Assembly: GCA_026398235.1 (NCBI GenBank)
Contig: JAPLTE010000020.1
Coordinates: forward strand, 1 to 48,025
Direction of reading: 5' to 3'
DNA length: 48,025 bases
DNA from: Verrucomicrobiota bacterium
Lineage (GTDB): Bacteria > Verrucomicrobiota > Verrucomicrobiia > Chthoniobacterales > Chthoniobacteraceae
Part shown: positions 32,841 through 40,032 of the stretch, in pieces
Numbering within the stretch: position 1 is the stretch's first letter
Layout: the number at the start of each line of letters is the position of its first letter
Notes under the pieces: model-generated
Databases searched by the model: none
Told to the model about the DNA's origin: nothing
What the model saw: only the letters and a program-made list of their open reading frames with translations
Made by a program: the position numbers and the translations under genes

Positions 32841-33490
32841 TGAAAACGCGGATCGTTTTGTTGGGCCCGCCGGCTTCCGGCAAGGGGACGCAAGCGGAGT
32901 TCCTCAAAAATCGGTACGGGATCGCCTCCATTTCACCCGGCGCAATGTTGCGCGAAGAGATGCGCCTGGGGACTCCCCTGGGCATTGAAGCTGACCGCAT
33001 GACTCGCGATGGGTCGATGGTTCCCGACGCGATGGTGATCCAGCTCGTCGGCCACTGGCTGAGCGCCCATCCCGACGGATTTGTTTTTGACGGGTTCCCG
33101 CGCACCGTCGGCCAAGCGGATGCCCTGGAGCAAATGCTCGCCGAATGGCACGCCCCGTTGGACGCTGTTTTATTTTTTGAGATTACCCCGGAAACCGCTT
33201 TTGAGCGCGTGCTCAACCGTCTCACCTGCAGCCGATGCGGACGCAGTTTCGCGACAGGGCTGCATCTTGCTGCCGGGCAAACGCGCTGTCCCGAGTGTGG
33301 CGGCGAGTTGATTCGCCGCAGCGACGACACGCCCGAGGCGCTTGAGCACCGGATTGCCGAATACCGCGAGAAAACCCAGCCGCTTGTGGAATATTACAAA
33401 AAGCGCGGCTTGCTTTGGACCGTGAACGCGACGGGAACCCCCGCCGAAGTATCCGCTGAAATCACCGCGCTATTGGAGGATGCGTCATGA
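32840..33490 (+). CDS. adk: Adenylate kinase with zinc-finger LID
   Basis: Converts AMP and ATP to two ADP. The 216-residue protein has Walker A LLGPPASGKGTQAEFL, SPGAMLREEMRLGTPLG (the more usual SxGDML is changed), GSMVPDAMVIQLV, FDGFPRTVGQADALE, and a LID with four cysteines (LTCSRCGRSF...QTRCPECGG), so it should bind zinc. RSDDTPEALEHRIAEYREKT is canonical. The GTG at 32840 is chosen over an in-frame start inside secY. It is the second adenylate kinase in the window; the paralogue at 5704 has a short LID without cysteines. Its stop overlaps the next ORF (ATGA). Confidence 0.95.
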   Translation: MKTRIVLLGPPASGKGTQAEFLKNRYGIASISPGAMLREEMRLGTPLGIEADRMTRDGSMVPDAMVIQLVGHWLSAHPDGFVFDGFPRTVGQADALEQMLAEWHAPLDAVLFFEITPETAFERVLNRLTCSRCGRSFATGLHLAAGQTRCPECGGELIRRSDDTPEALEHRIAEYREKTQPLVEYYKKRGLLWTVNATGTPAEVSAEITALLEDAS

Positions 33491-33714
33491 TGATGCCATT
33501 ATTTTTTGCGAATACCGGGGGTATCGCTGCGCTCAACCCCCGGCTAATGTCTTCAAACTCTCCGGGTTTGCGCTCCGAATTGCGACTTGAGCGACTTGAG
33601 CGACTTGAGCGACTTGAGCGACTTGAGCGACTTGAGCGACTTGAGCGACTTGAGCGACTTGAGCAGTTTCGTTTCCAGCTTGCGCTTCCGGGAGCCCGCC
33701 GGGCTGCGGTGTAA
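33487..33714 (+). CDS. Candidate small protein with nine RLE tripeptide repeats
   Basis: This 75-codon frame starts ATGATGATG at 33487, overlapping the adk stop. GGAGG at 33475-33479 gives a good ribosome binding site 7 nt upstream. The product is MMMPLFFANTGGIAALNPRL and on, then nine consecutive Arg-Leu-Glu units from the minisatellite, then QFRFQLALPGARRAAV; it ends 13 nt before map. The repeat part would be a charged, possibly helical rod. Against coding: the region also contains an intergenic-type palindrome (33515-33543), the repeat leaves five of six frames open, and no family is recognised. Confidence 0.35.
   Translation: MMMPLFFANTGGIAALNPRLMSSNSPGLRSELRLERLERLERLERLERLERLERLERLEQFRFQLALPGARRAAV
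33515..33543. repeat. Palindrome upstream of the minisatellite
   Basis: Perfect 8-bp stem ccgggggt (33515-33522) with acccccgg (33536-33543) around a 13-nt loop. It has the look of the GC-rich gene-end palindromes elsewhere in the window. Confidence 0.7.
33583..33663. repeat. 9-bp minisatellite, nine perfect copies
   Basis: The unit cgacttgag is repeated nine times without any change (81 bp), then breaks at cagtttcg. The unit length is a multiple of three, so copy-number changes would not shift a reading frame. It lies between adk and map inside the ribosomal cluster. Confidence 0.98.
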
Positions 33715-33727
33715 TTATCCACTCATT

Positions 33728-34492
33728 ATGATTCCCATCAAAACCGCCAAGGAAATAGAAAAAATGCGGATCGCCGGTCGGGCGGCCGCCGAGGTGCTGG
33801 AACGCACGGCGGCGCTGGTCCGCCCCGGCATCACCACCAAGGAAGTGGACGAGGCGGCGGCGCAATTCATGTTGGAATCCGGTTGCCGGAGCGCTTTTCT
33901 CGGCTATCGCGGGTTTTCCGGGAACATTTGCATTTCCGTAAACGAAGAGGTGGTCCACGGGATCGGCGGCTCGCGCAAAATTCAATACGGCGATATCGTC
34001 AAGCTCGACATCGGGGTAATCAAAGGCGGCTGGGTCGGCGACACCGCGACGACCGTTCCGGTGGGCGTCATCGATCCCGCCGTCCAAAAGCTGCTGCAAG
34101 TGACCGAGGAATCGTTGCGAATCGCAATCGGGTTTGCCGTGGAAGGCGGGCGGCTGGGAGACATCGGCGCGGCGGTGGAAGAACACGTCGCGGCATATGG
34201 ATTCACCGTGGTGCGCGAATTTGTCGGGCACGGCGTCGGGCGCAAGCTGCACGAGGAGCCCCAAGTGCCCAATTATGGGAAACCGCGCACCGGGCCTCGG
34301 CTCAAGGCCGGAATGACTTTGGCGATCGAGCCGATGGTCAACATGGGCGTGTGCGGCGTGCGGATTTTGGAAGATGGCTGGACAGTGGTCACCGCAGACG
34401 GTAAGCCTTCCTCGCATTTTGAGCACACCGTCTTGATTACGCGCGGAGAACCCGAGATCCTCACATGGAGAGAAAAGATTCCATCGAAGTAG
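33728..34492 (+). CDS. map: Methionine aminopeptidase, type I
   Basis: Removes the initiator methionine from new proteins. The 254-residue enzyme has [53 protein letters not shown] and [29 protein letters not shown] (the first two metal Asp), [20 protein letters not shown] (metal His), [12 protein letters not shown] (metal Glu) and [19 protein letters not shown] (metal Glu). The frame extends upstream through the minisatellite as Ser-Asp-Leu repeats, but the ATG at 33728 matches the family start. Its 3' end overlaps infA by 28 nt. Confidence 0.96.
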   Translation: MIPIKTAKEIEKMRIAGRAAAEVLERTAALVRPGITTKEVDEAAAQFMLESGCRSAFLGYRGFSGNICISVNEEVVHGIGGSRKIQYGDIVKLDIGVIKGGWVGDTATTVPVGVIDPAVQKLLQVTEESLRIAIGFAVEGGRLGDIGAAVEEHVAAYGFTVVREFVGHGVGRKLHEEPQVPNYGKPRTGPRLKAGMTLAIEPMVNMGVCGVRILEDGWTVVTADGKPSSHFEHTVLITRGEPEILTWREKIPSK

Positions 34493-34683
34493 AAGGGAAC
34501 GTGGTCGAGTTGCTCCCGAACAGCATGTTTCGGGTGGAGCTGCCCAACGGCCATCGCGTTTTGGCGCATGTTTCAGGAAAAATGAGATTACACTTCATTC
34601 GGATCTTGCCAGGCGACAAAGTTCTGCTAGAAATGTCCCCTTACGACCTGTCCAAGGGGCGAATAACCTTTCGGCAAAAGTAA
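34465..34683 (+). CDS. infA: Translation initiation factor IF-1
   Basis: IF-1 occupies the A site during initiation. The 72-residue OB-fold protein reads [60 protein letters not shown] and [10 protein letters not shown]. The start lies 28 nt inside the map gene, which fits the family length exactly; there is no later start that would keep IEVEG. A hairpin with a T run lies 12 nt after the stop. Confidence 0.95.
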   Translation: MERKDSIEVEGNVVELLPNSMFRVELPNGHRVLAHVSGKMRLHFIRILPGDKVLLEMSPYDLSKGRITFRQK

Positions 34684-34694
34684 TGATTTGAAAG

Positions 34695-34734
34695 TCGCTC
34701 TCGGGAAGAGTTGGTTTTCCCGGGGCGCTTTTTT
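34695..34734 (+). terminator. Terminator-like hairpin between infA and rpmJ
   Basis: cgctctcgggaa (from 34696) pairs with ttcccggggcg (to 34727) with one bulged C and some G-U pairs, followed by six T (34729-34734). It could partly end transcription of the upstream block before rpmJ-rpsM-rpsK-rpsD. No strong promoter was seen in the 66 nt between it and rpmJ. Confidence 0.6.
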
Positions 34735-34800
34735 GTCCCCAAATTCGCCCCTCAAAAGGCCTGAAAATTTAGCAAACAAAGCGAGAACAACAGCCAGAAT

Positions 34801-34914
34801 ATGAAAGTGAGAGCATCGGTAAAAAGAATGTGCGAGGCTTGCAAGATCGTCAAACGCAAGAACGTCGTCCGCGTACTCTGCAAGAACGCCCGGCACAAGC
34901 AACGCCAAGGTTAA
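34801..34914 (+). CDS. rpmJ: 50S ribosomal protein L36
   Basis: L36 is the smallest 50S protein and binds near the 5S/23S rRNA region. The 37-residue product starts [20 protein letters not shown] and ends [11 protein letters not shown]. The zinc ligands are present (C11, C14, C27, H32), so this is the zinc-binding form. It begins 117 nt after infA and precedes rpsM by 18 nt, the usual order. Confidence 0.96.
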   Translation: MKVRASVKRMCEACKIVKRKNVVRVLCKNARHKQRQG

Positions 34915-34932
34915 TTTTAGAAAAAACAGCAT

Positions 34933-35316
34933 ATGCCACGACTACTCGGAGTTGAAATTCCCGGCGACAAACGCATCGAAGCCTCGCTGCCCTACATCTA
35001 CGGCATCGGGCCGTCCTGGGCCAAAAAAATCCTCGAACAGGCCAACATCAATGGCAACGTTCGGGCCAAAGACCTTTCGGTTGAGCAGATCAACCAGATC
35101 ATCCAGGCCATCACCGCCAACAATCTTTTGATTGAAGGCGATCTGCGTCGGGATATTCAGAGCAATCTGAAGCGCCTCCAGGCGATCAACAGCTATCGCG
35201 GCATCCGCCATCGCCGGGGACTCCCCGTGCGTGGCCAGCGCACCGGCACCAACGCCCGCACCCGCAAGGGGCCGCGCAAGACCGTCGGCGTGCAGCGCGC
35301 GAAGGACAAAAAATAA
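34933..35316 (+). CDS. rpsM: 30S ribosomal protein S13
   Basis: S13 bridges to L5 and contacts P-site tRNA with its tail. In 127 residues: [80 protein letters not shown] and [18 protein letters not shown]. The fold and length are normal. Its ATG follows CAGCAT without a Shine-Dalgarno. Confidence 0.98.
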   Translation: MPRLLGVEIPGDKRIEASLPYIYGIGPSWAKKILEQANINGNVRAKDLSVEQINQIIQAITANNLLIEGDLRRDIQSNLKRLQAINSYRGIRHRRGLPVRGQRTGTNARTRKGPRKTVGVQRAKDKK

Positions 35317-35334
35317 GATTTTAATTTAGATACT

Positions 35335-35943
35335 ATGGCAGAAGAACCAAATGCACCCGTGACACCTGTCACCCCGGAATCAACTCCCGAGGCGACTGCT
35401 CCGGTGGCTCCCGAAGCGGCAACCCCGGCGGCAACGCCGGCAGTAGAAGGGGCCGCGAAAAAGAAGGCGCCGAAGGCGTCCAAGAAAACAGCAGCAGCCG
35501 CAGCGGCCGCTCCTGAAGTCAAGAAAGAGGAAAACTTCTCTCTTGATCCCAATGTGATCGAGCCGGTCAAGATCATCAAAGCCAAAGGCGCCAAGAACGT
35601 GCACACCGGCATTGCGCACGTCCAGGCGAGCTTCAATAACACCATCGTCAGCATCACCGACCTCAACGGCGCGGTGATCGGCTGGTCGAGCGCAGGCAAG
35701 GCTGGCTTCCGCGGTTCCCGCAAGAGCACCGCCTATGCCGCCCAGATGGTGGCCCAGGACGCCTGTCGCCAGGCCATGGGGCATGGACTTAAAGAAGTCG
35801 AAGTGCGGGTCAAAGGGCCGGGGGCAGGACGCGAGTCCGCCGTTCGCGCCATGCAAGCCATCGGCCTCGATATCACTGTGATCCGGGACGTGACGCCGGT
35901 TCCCCACAACGGCTGCCGTCCGCCGAAACAACGCCGCGTCTGA
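35335..35943 (+). CDS. rpsK: 30S ribosomal protein S11 with a long N-terminal extension
   Basis: S11 lies in the platform near the E site and mRNA exit. The conserved domain is at about 78-202: [80 protein letters not shown] and [17 protein letters not shown]. Before it is a 75-residue extension, first Pro/Thr/Ala/Glu-rich, then Lys/Ala-rich ([20 protein letters not shown]). Most S11 proteins have 125-130 residues; no later ATG would remove the extension while keeping the domain. Confidence 0.96.
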   Translation: MAEEPNAPVTPVTPESTPEATAPVAPEAATPAATPAVEGAAKKKAPKASKKTAAAAAAAPEVKKEENFSLDPNVIEPVKIIKAKGAKNVHTGIAHVQASFNNTIVSITDLNGAVIGWSSAGKAGFRGSRKSTAYAAQMVAQDACRQAMGHGLKEVEVRVKGPGAGRESAVRAMQAIGLDITVIRDVTPVPHNGCRPPKQRRV

Positions 35944-35960
35944 TCTGAAAGAACTTTTTT

Positions 35961-36572
35961 ATGGCTCGTTATACTGGTCCTAAATCCAAAATCAGCCGCC
36001 GCTTTGGCGTCGCCATCTTCGGCCCATCCAAGGCCTTGGAACGCAAGAACTACGGCCCCGGCATGCACGGTCCCAAGGGATCGCGCCGCAAGCAATCCGA
36101 ATACGCGCTGGCGCTCGCCGAAAAGCAGAAACTCCGTTATCAATACGGCGTTCTCGAACGGCAGTTCCGCCGCTATTTCCAGACCGCGTTGACCCGTCGT
36201 GGCGTCACCGGCGAAATCCTCCTCCAGCTTCTGGAGACCCGTCTGGACAATGTTGTTTACCGGCTCGGCTTCGCGAACTCCCGTTCGGCGGCCCGTCAGT
36301 TTGTCTCCCACGGTCACATCACCGTGAACGGCAAAAAGGTGGACATCTCCTCTTACAACGTCCGGCCCGGCGACAAAGTTGCCGTCAAGGACAAGCCGGC
36401 TTCCCGCAGCCTCGCGGCCCGGTTCCTCGAGCTCACCCAGATCGCCCCGATCCCCGATTGGCTCGTGGCAGATAAGGAGAACTTCGCGGGCACCGTGGAG
36501 CGCATCCCAACCCGGGACGAGATCGCGCCGATCGTCAACGAACAGTTGATCGTCGAGCTCTACTCGCGCTAA
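35961..36572 (+). CDS. rpsD: 30S ribosomal protein S4
   Basis: S4 begins 30S assembly and often represses its own operon. The 203-residue protein starts MARYTGPKSKISRRFGVAIF, followed by KNYGPGMHGPKGSRRKQSEY, KLRYQYGVLERQFRRYFQTA, and the S4 RNA-binding domain LETRLDNVVYRLGFANSRSA, RQFVSHGHITVNGKKVDISS. It lacks the N-terminal zinc cysteines. It is last in the cluster; rpoA and rplQ, expected next, are absent. Confidence 0.98.
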   Translation: MARYTGPKSKISRRFGVAIFGPSKALERKNYGPGMHGPKGSRRKQSEYALALAEKQKLRYQYGVLERQFRRYFQTALTRRGVTGEILLQLLETRLDNVVYRLGFANSRSAARQFVSHGHITVNGKKVDISSYNVRPGDKVAVKDKPASRSLAARFLELTQIAPIPDWLVADKENFAGTVERIPTRDEIAPIVNEQLIVELYSR

Positions 36573-36590
36573 GCGGTTTCCATACTCACC

Positions 36591-36628
36591 AAGAAGGCCG
36601 AGGGGAAATCCTCGGCCTTCTTGCTTTT
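36591..36628 (+). terminator. Rho-independent terminator of the ribosomal cluster
   Basis: A perfect 13-bp stem, 36591-36603 (aagaaggccgagg) with 36610-36622, loop ggaaat, then TGCTTTT. It is 18 nt after the rpsD stop. The following stretch to 36880 holds only a promoter candidate. Confidence 0.93.
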
Positions 36629-36824
36629 CGAGAGGGGACGGGATCGGAATGGAGGGGCGCTTTCAAAATAAAACAACCGGGGAGTGGCGCGCGATCGTTT
36701 TGAAGGAACGGCCCCTTTTTGGCAGAGGAATATGCGCACAACTACGTATTGCAATTGATCGTGTTTATACGTAAAAATACCACCAATGGATTTCCATGCT
36801 GCACCTAAACCCATCATCAAAACC

Positions 36825-36852
36825 TTGTTTGCTCCTGATTCTGCGGTAAAAT
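36825..36852 (+). promoter_or_regulatory. Candidate promoter of the Cache sensor gene
   Basis: TTGTTT (36825-36830), 16-nt spacer, TAAAAT (36847-36852). Transcription would start near 36859, about 22 nt before the ATG at 36881. The region 36629-36880 is AT-richer than its surroundings and has no ORF or RNA gene that I recognise. Confidence 0.45.
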
Positions 36853-36880
36853 AATTGTCCCCTCCAGAGATAGATTCCCC

Positions 36881-38893
36881 ATGTCGTTCCCAAGCGTCAA
36901 CACTATCCGCCTCCGCCTGATCTTGCTGATCATGCTGGGGATGCTTCTGTGTGCAGGAGCCGTGGTGTTTAACGCCGTGATTGATCGCAACCGCAAGGTG
37001 AAAGCTCTTCAGGCGGAAACGGCGAGGGCCGCGAAAGCTTCTGCCGAAAACGTCAGCCGCCTGCTGGGAAACGCACAGCAATTACTGGCTACGCTGGCCG
37101 CCAAGGAAGCCGTGACCAAAATGGACGGAACCGCAGCCAGCGCGGTATTTGCAGAACAACTCCAGCAGTCCAAAATGTATCTGAATTTTGGGATCGCTCA
37201 GCCCGACGGGTTGATCGTGGGCAGCGCACTGCCGCGCGAGCGCCCGATTTATCTCGCAGATCGCTCTTACACGGCGCGGGTGCAAAAGAAACACGATTTT
37301 TGCATTGGCGATTTTCTGCGGGATGAAAGCACCGGCAAGCCCACCCTGAATTTTGGCTTTCCCCTTCCGGTCCGTCCCGGTGAAATTCCTCCAGGCATCG
37401 TCTATGCCTCGCTGGATCTGAGCGTGCTCAACGACTGCATTTCCACGGCGACTCTTCCTGTCAATTCGGTGATTCTCGTGACTGACCGAATGGGGATTTA
37501 TCTTGCCAGGCATCCCGATTTGGAAAGTTGGGTGGGGACAAAATCGCGTGCGTGGGAATTGATGGAAATCAGGGGAGATGAACGGACCGGCTTCATCGAA
37601 AGCACTGGCGCGGATTTGATTCCCCGGACCTATTACAACACGCCCGTGCCCGGCAGCGACAACAGCCTTTTTGTGGCAGTGGGCATTTCCAACGCGGCCA
37701 TTCTCGCGGAATGCAAAACCGCGCTGTTGCACAACTTGTACTGGATTGCGGGATGGGGCGTGCTTGCGCTGGTGGGGGCATGGTACTTGAGCCACCTGAT
37801 GCACTCCTTTTTGAGATACATTCGCCAAAAGGGGGAAACCACCCGGAAGGTGGTGGAGGAAGCGAGGGCCGAGCAAGAAGAAGAGCCCACGCAGAGTTCA
37901 TCGCAAGAGGCAATACCCAACGCCGAGATTGCTGCCGTAGTGCCTGAAGTTGCGCAAGAGAGCGAGCCTGAACAGCGGATTGTGGCGGAGGAAAGGAGCC
38001 CCCTCGCCGAACCCAACGAGGCCAGGCAGGAAACAGCGCCGGATGGGGAGGCTGCGCATTGGATCTTGGCGGGGACAATGATCCCGCAGATCGCATTAAA
38101 CGGCTTTGTGGAGGAACCCTCCAAACCGGCAGAGCCCACGCGGCGACTTGCACCGGAAGAATTGATCGCCACTGCCGCCGCTGAAAACGGTGAGACCGTA
38201 GCGCAGGAGCAATCGCCCCCGCCCGCCGAGATCCTTAAAAAAGCGCAAGAACTGTTGCGTCAATCGACGCCGACCCAGCGGATTGCGCCAGAAGAATTGG
38301 AACCCATTGCGCAACCAAGCCCCATCACAGCCCCTTCAATCACTCGTTCCCGTATCAACCCCACACTGAATATGAATGCCACCTCCAATCCCCATGACGG
38401 CACGCCCGAACTCAACCAGTTGGCGCAAAGTTTCGAGTCCATGTCCACAGTCTTGCGAGAGCATAACGAGCGGTTGGAAAGGGCGGTGAGGGAGCAGACC
38501 GCCGCAGTCACTGCCGTGGATGAGGCTTGGGAGCAGGAAATTGCCCGGCATCGCCAGGCAGAAATTGCGCTCAAAGCCAGGAGGATCGAGCAAGAGCAAG
38601 TGATCCGGCAATTGCAGGAAGCGCTCGATCAGGTAAGGTCGATCACGGGCCTCCTGCCTGCTTCCGGCGACAGCCGGAGGAATGATAAAGGGCGTTGGAA
38701 TCAGCCCGTGGAATCCCATCCCACGGTGCATAACGGCGCACAAACTTCCAATGGCTATGCTCCGGAATCCGCAAAAAAGGCCGATTTGAAAATCGATCGG
38801 CCCCCGGCCCCCACACGGCTCAACGGCTTCGATGCGGGCCCGCTCTATTTTGCGGACTTGAAGATCGAAGTGCCGCCCAAGCCAACTGCGTAG
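36881..38893 (+). CDS. Cache-type membrane sensor with a degenerate C-terminal cysteine motif
   Basis: The 670-residue protein has membrane segments at about 9-35 and 283-305, flanking a periplasmic ligand-binding region that looks like a double Cache domain (SAENVSRLLGNAQQLLATLA, LADRSYTARVQKKHDFCIGD, GIVYASLDLSVLNDCIS, VILVTDRMGIYLARHPDLES). After TM2 comes a long Glu/Pro/Ala-rich, low-complexity stretch (about 330-510), then a coiled coil. The end, LQEALDQVRSITGLLP and NDKGRWNQPVES, matches the GLLPxCxxCKKIRDDxGYWNQxE tail of many PAS and response-regulator proteins in this phylum, but all cysteines are replaced by Ser or Ala. No kinase, GGDEF, HD-GYP or methyl-accepting domain follows, so its output is unknown. 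Confidence 0.85.
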   Translation: MSFPSVNTIRLRLILLIMLGMLLCAGAVVFNAVIDRNRKVKALQAETARAAKASAENVSRLLGNAQQLLATLAAKEAVTKMDGTAASAVFAEQLQQSKMYLNFGIAQPDGLIVGSALPRERPIYLADRSYTARVQKKHDFCIGDFLRDESTGKPTLNFGFPLPVRPGEIPPGIVYASLDLSVLNDCISTATLPVNSVILVTDRMGIYLARHPDLESWVGTKSRAWELMEIRGDERTGFIESTGADLIPRTYYNTPVPGSDNSLFVAVGISNAAILAECKTALLHNLYWIAGWGVLALVGAWYLSHLMHSFLRYIRQKGETTRKVVEEARAEQEEEPTQSSSQEAIPNAEIAAVVPEVAQESEPEQRIVAEERSPLAEPNEARQETAPDGEAAHWILAGTMIPQIALNGFVEEPSKPAEPTRRLAPEELIATAAAENGETVAQEQSPPPAEILKKAQELLRQSTPTQRIAPEELEPIAQPSPITAPSITRSRINPTLNMNATSNPHDGTPELNQLAQSFESMSTVLREHNERLERAVREQTAAVTAVDEAWEQEIARHRQAEIALKARRIEQEQVIRQLQEALDQVRSITGLLPASGDSRRNDKGRWNQPVESHPTVHNGAQTSNGYAPESAKKADLKIDRPPAPTRLNGFDAGPLYFADLKIEVPPKPTA

Positions 38894-38966
38894 TACAAAG
38901 AGAAACACGATTGTCCCGCGAATCTAGGATTGCCGGTTTGGCGGAGTCGGGCATACTCAGCGGAGC

Positions 38967-40022
38967 ATGAAATTCATCGAGACCGTTTTCTCGAAACTGC
39001 AACGCCACCCGAAACGCATCGTTTTCCCCGAAGGAACGGAGCCGCGTGTCTTGCACGCTGCTGCTGAGATGGTGAAGCTCAAAATCGCGGCCCCCATCCT
39101 GCTCGGCAACGTCGAGGAAATCGAGCGGATTGCCCTGGCGGAAGGGGTCAACCTGGCGCGGGTTGGTTTGATCGACCCCGCGACCGGCAGCGACCTGCCG
39201 ATGTTCTGCCAATGGCTCACCCGGCTCCAGCGCTATCGCAATCTCGGGCCGGGCGAGGCGGAAGGGTTCCTCACCAACCCGAACTACTTCGCCGCGATGA
39301 TGATCCAGCACGGCCAGGCCGACGGATTGGTCGGTGGCGTAAGCGGCTTTGCCGGTTCGCTTTTGCGCCCGCTCTTCCAGCTCGTCAAGCCGCTGCCGGA
39401 CGTCTCCTTTATTTCCAGTTGCATGGTGATGGCATTGGATGATCCCCAATTCGGTGAAAGCGGCGTGCTGTTTTTTGCGGATTGCGCCGTCATTCCCGAA
39501 CCGACCGTGCCACAACTCGCGCAGATCGGCGTCCAGGCGGGCAAGCTCTGCGCCCAACTCACAGGAGTTCGGCCACGTGTGGCGTTCCTGAGCTTTTCCA
39601 CCAAGGGCAGCTCCAAACATGCTTCGGCAGAGAAAATGAACGCCGCGACCGCGCAGGCACGCAAAGCGGCGGAAAGCGCCGAAATGGACATGGAGATCGA
39701 CGGCGAATTGCAGGCCGACACGGCGCTTCTCCCTCATCTCGCCAAGGTCAAGGCACCGAGCAGCCTTGTGGCGGGCCAGGCGAATGTGTTGATTTTCCCG
39801 GACCTCAACAGCGGCAATATCGCCGCCAAACTCGTCGAGCATCTGGCGGGAGCCGAAGCCTACGGGCAGATTTTGTTGGGCCTTTCCAAACCGTGCGCCG
39901 ATCTCTCCCGCGGCGCGACCGTCGAGACGATCGTCGGGGCCGCGGCGATCGTGGGGCTGCAAGCCATCGCCTATCGCAGCCTTTATCCACCGGACGGATC
40001 GGACGATCAACCGGAAATTTGA
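38967..40022 (+). CDS. pta: Phosphate acetyltransferase, catalytic half only
   Basis: Converts acetyl-CoA and phosphate to acetyl phosphate and CoA. The 351-residue protein is the PTA_PTB catalytic domain: QRHPKRIVFPEGTEPRVLHA, FLTNPNYFAAMMIQHGQADG, LVGGVSGFAGSLLRPLFQLV, FADCAVIPEPTVPQLAQIGV, RVAFLSFSTKGSSKHASAEK, EIDGELQADTALLPHLAKVK, ANVLIFPDLNSGNIAAKLVE and SRGATVETIVGAAAIVGLQA. Long Pta enzymes such as that of E. coli carry an N-terminal BioD-like/DRTGG part; here that part is the next gene. No ackA is in the window. Confidence 0.93.
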   Translation: MKFIETVFSKLQRHPKRIVFPEGTEPRVLHAAAEMVKLKIAAPILLGNVEEIERIALAEGVNLARVGLIDPATGSDLPMFCQWLTRLQRYRNLGPGEAEGFLTNPNYFAAMMIQHGQADGLVGGVSGFAGSLLRPLFQLVKPLPDVSFISSCMVMALDDPQFGESGVLFFADCAVIPEPTVPQLAQIGVQAGKLCAQLTGVRPRVAFLSFSTKGSSKHASAEKMNAATAQARKAAESAEMDMEIDGELQADTALLPHLAKVKAPSSLVAGQANVLIFPDLNSGNIAAKLVEHLAGAEAYGQILLGLSKPCADLSRGATVETIVGAAAIVGLQAIAYRSLYPPDGSDDQPEI

Positions 40023-40032
40023 GCGCAATCCC

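Noticed and set aside
33583-33663. CRISPR array
   Set aside because: The 9-bp units are contiguous with no spacers, so this is a minisatellite.
33587-33727. Ser-Asp-Leu repeat as an N-terminal extension of methionine aminopeptidase
   Set aside because: The TTG start would lie inside the minisatellite, while the ATG at 33728 gives the normal family start.
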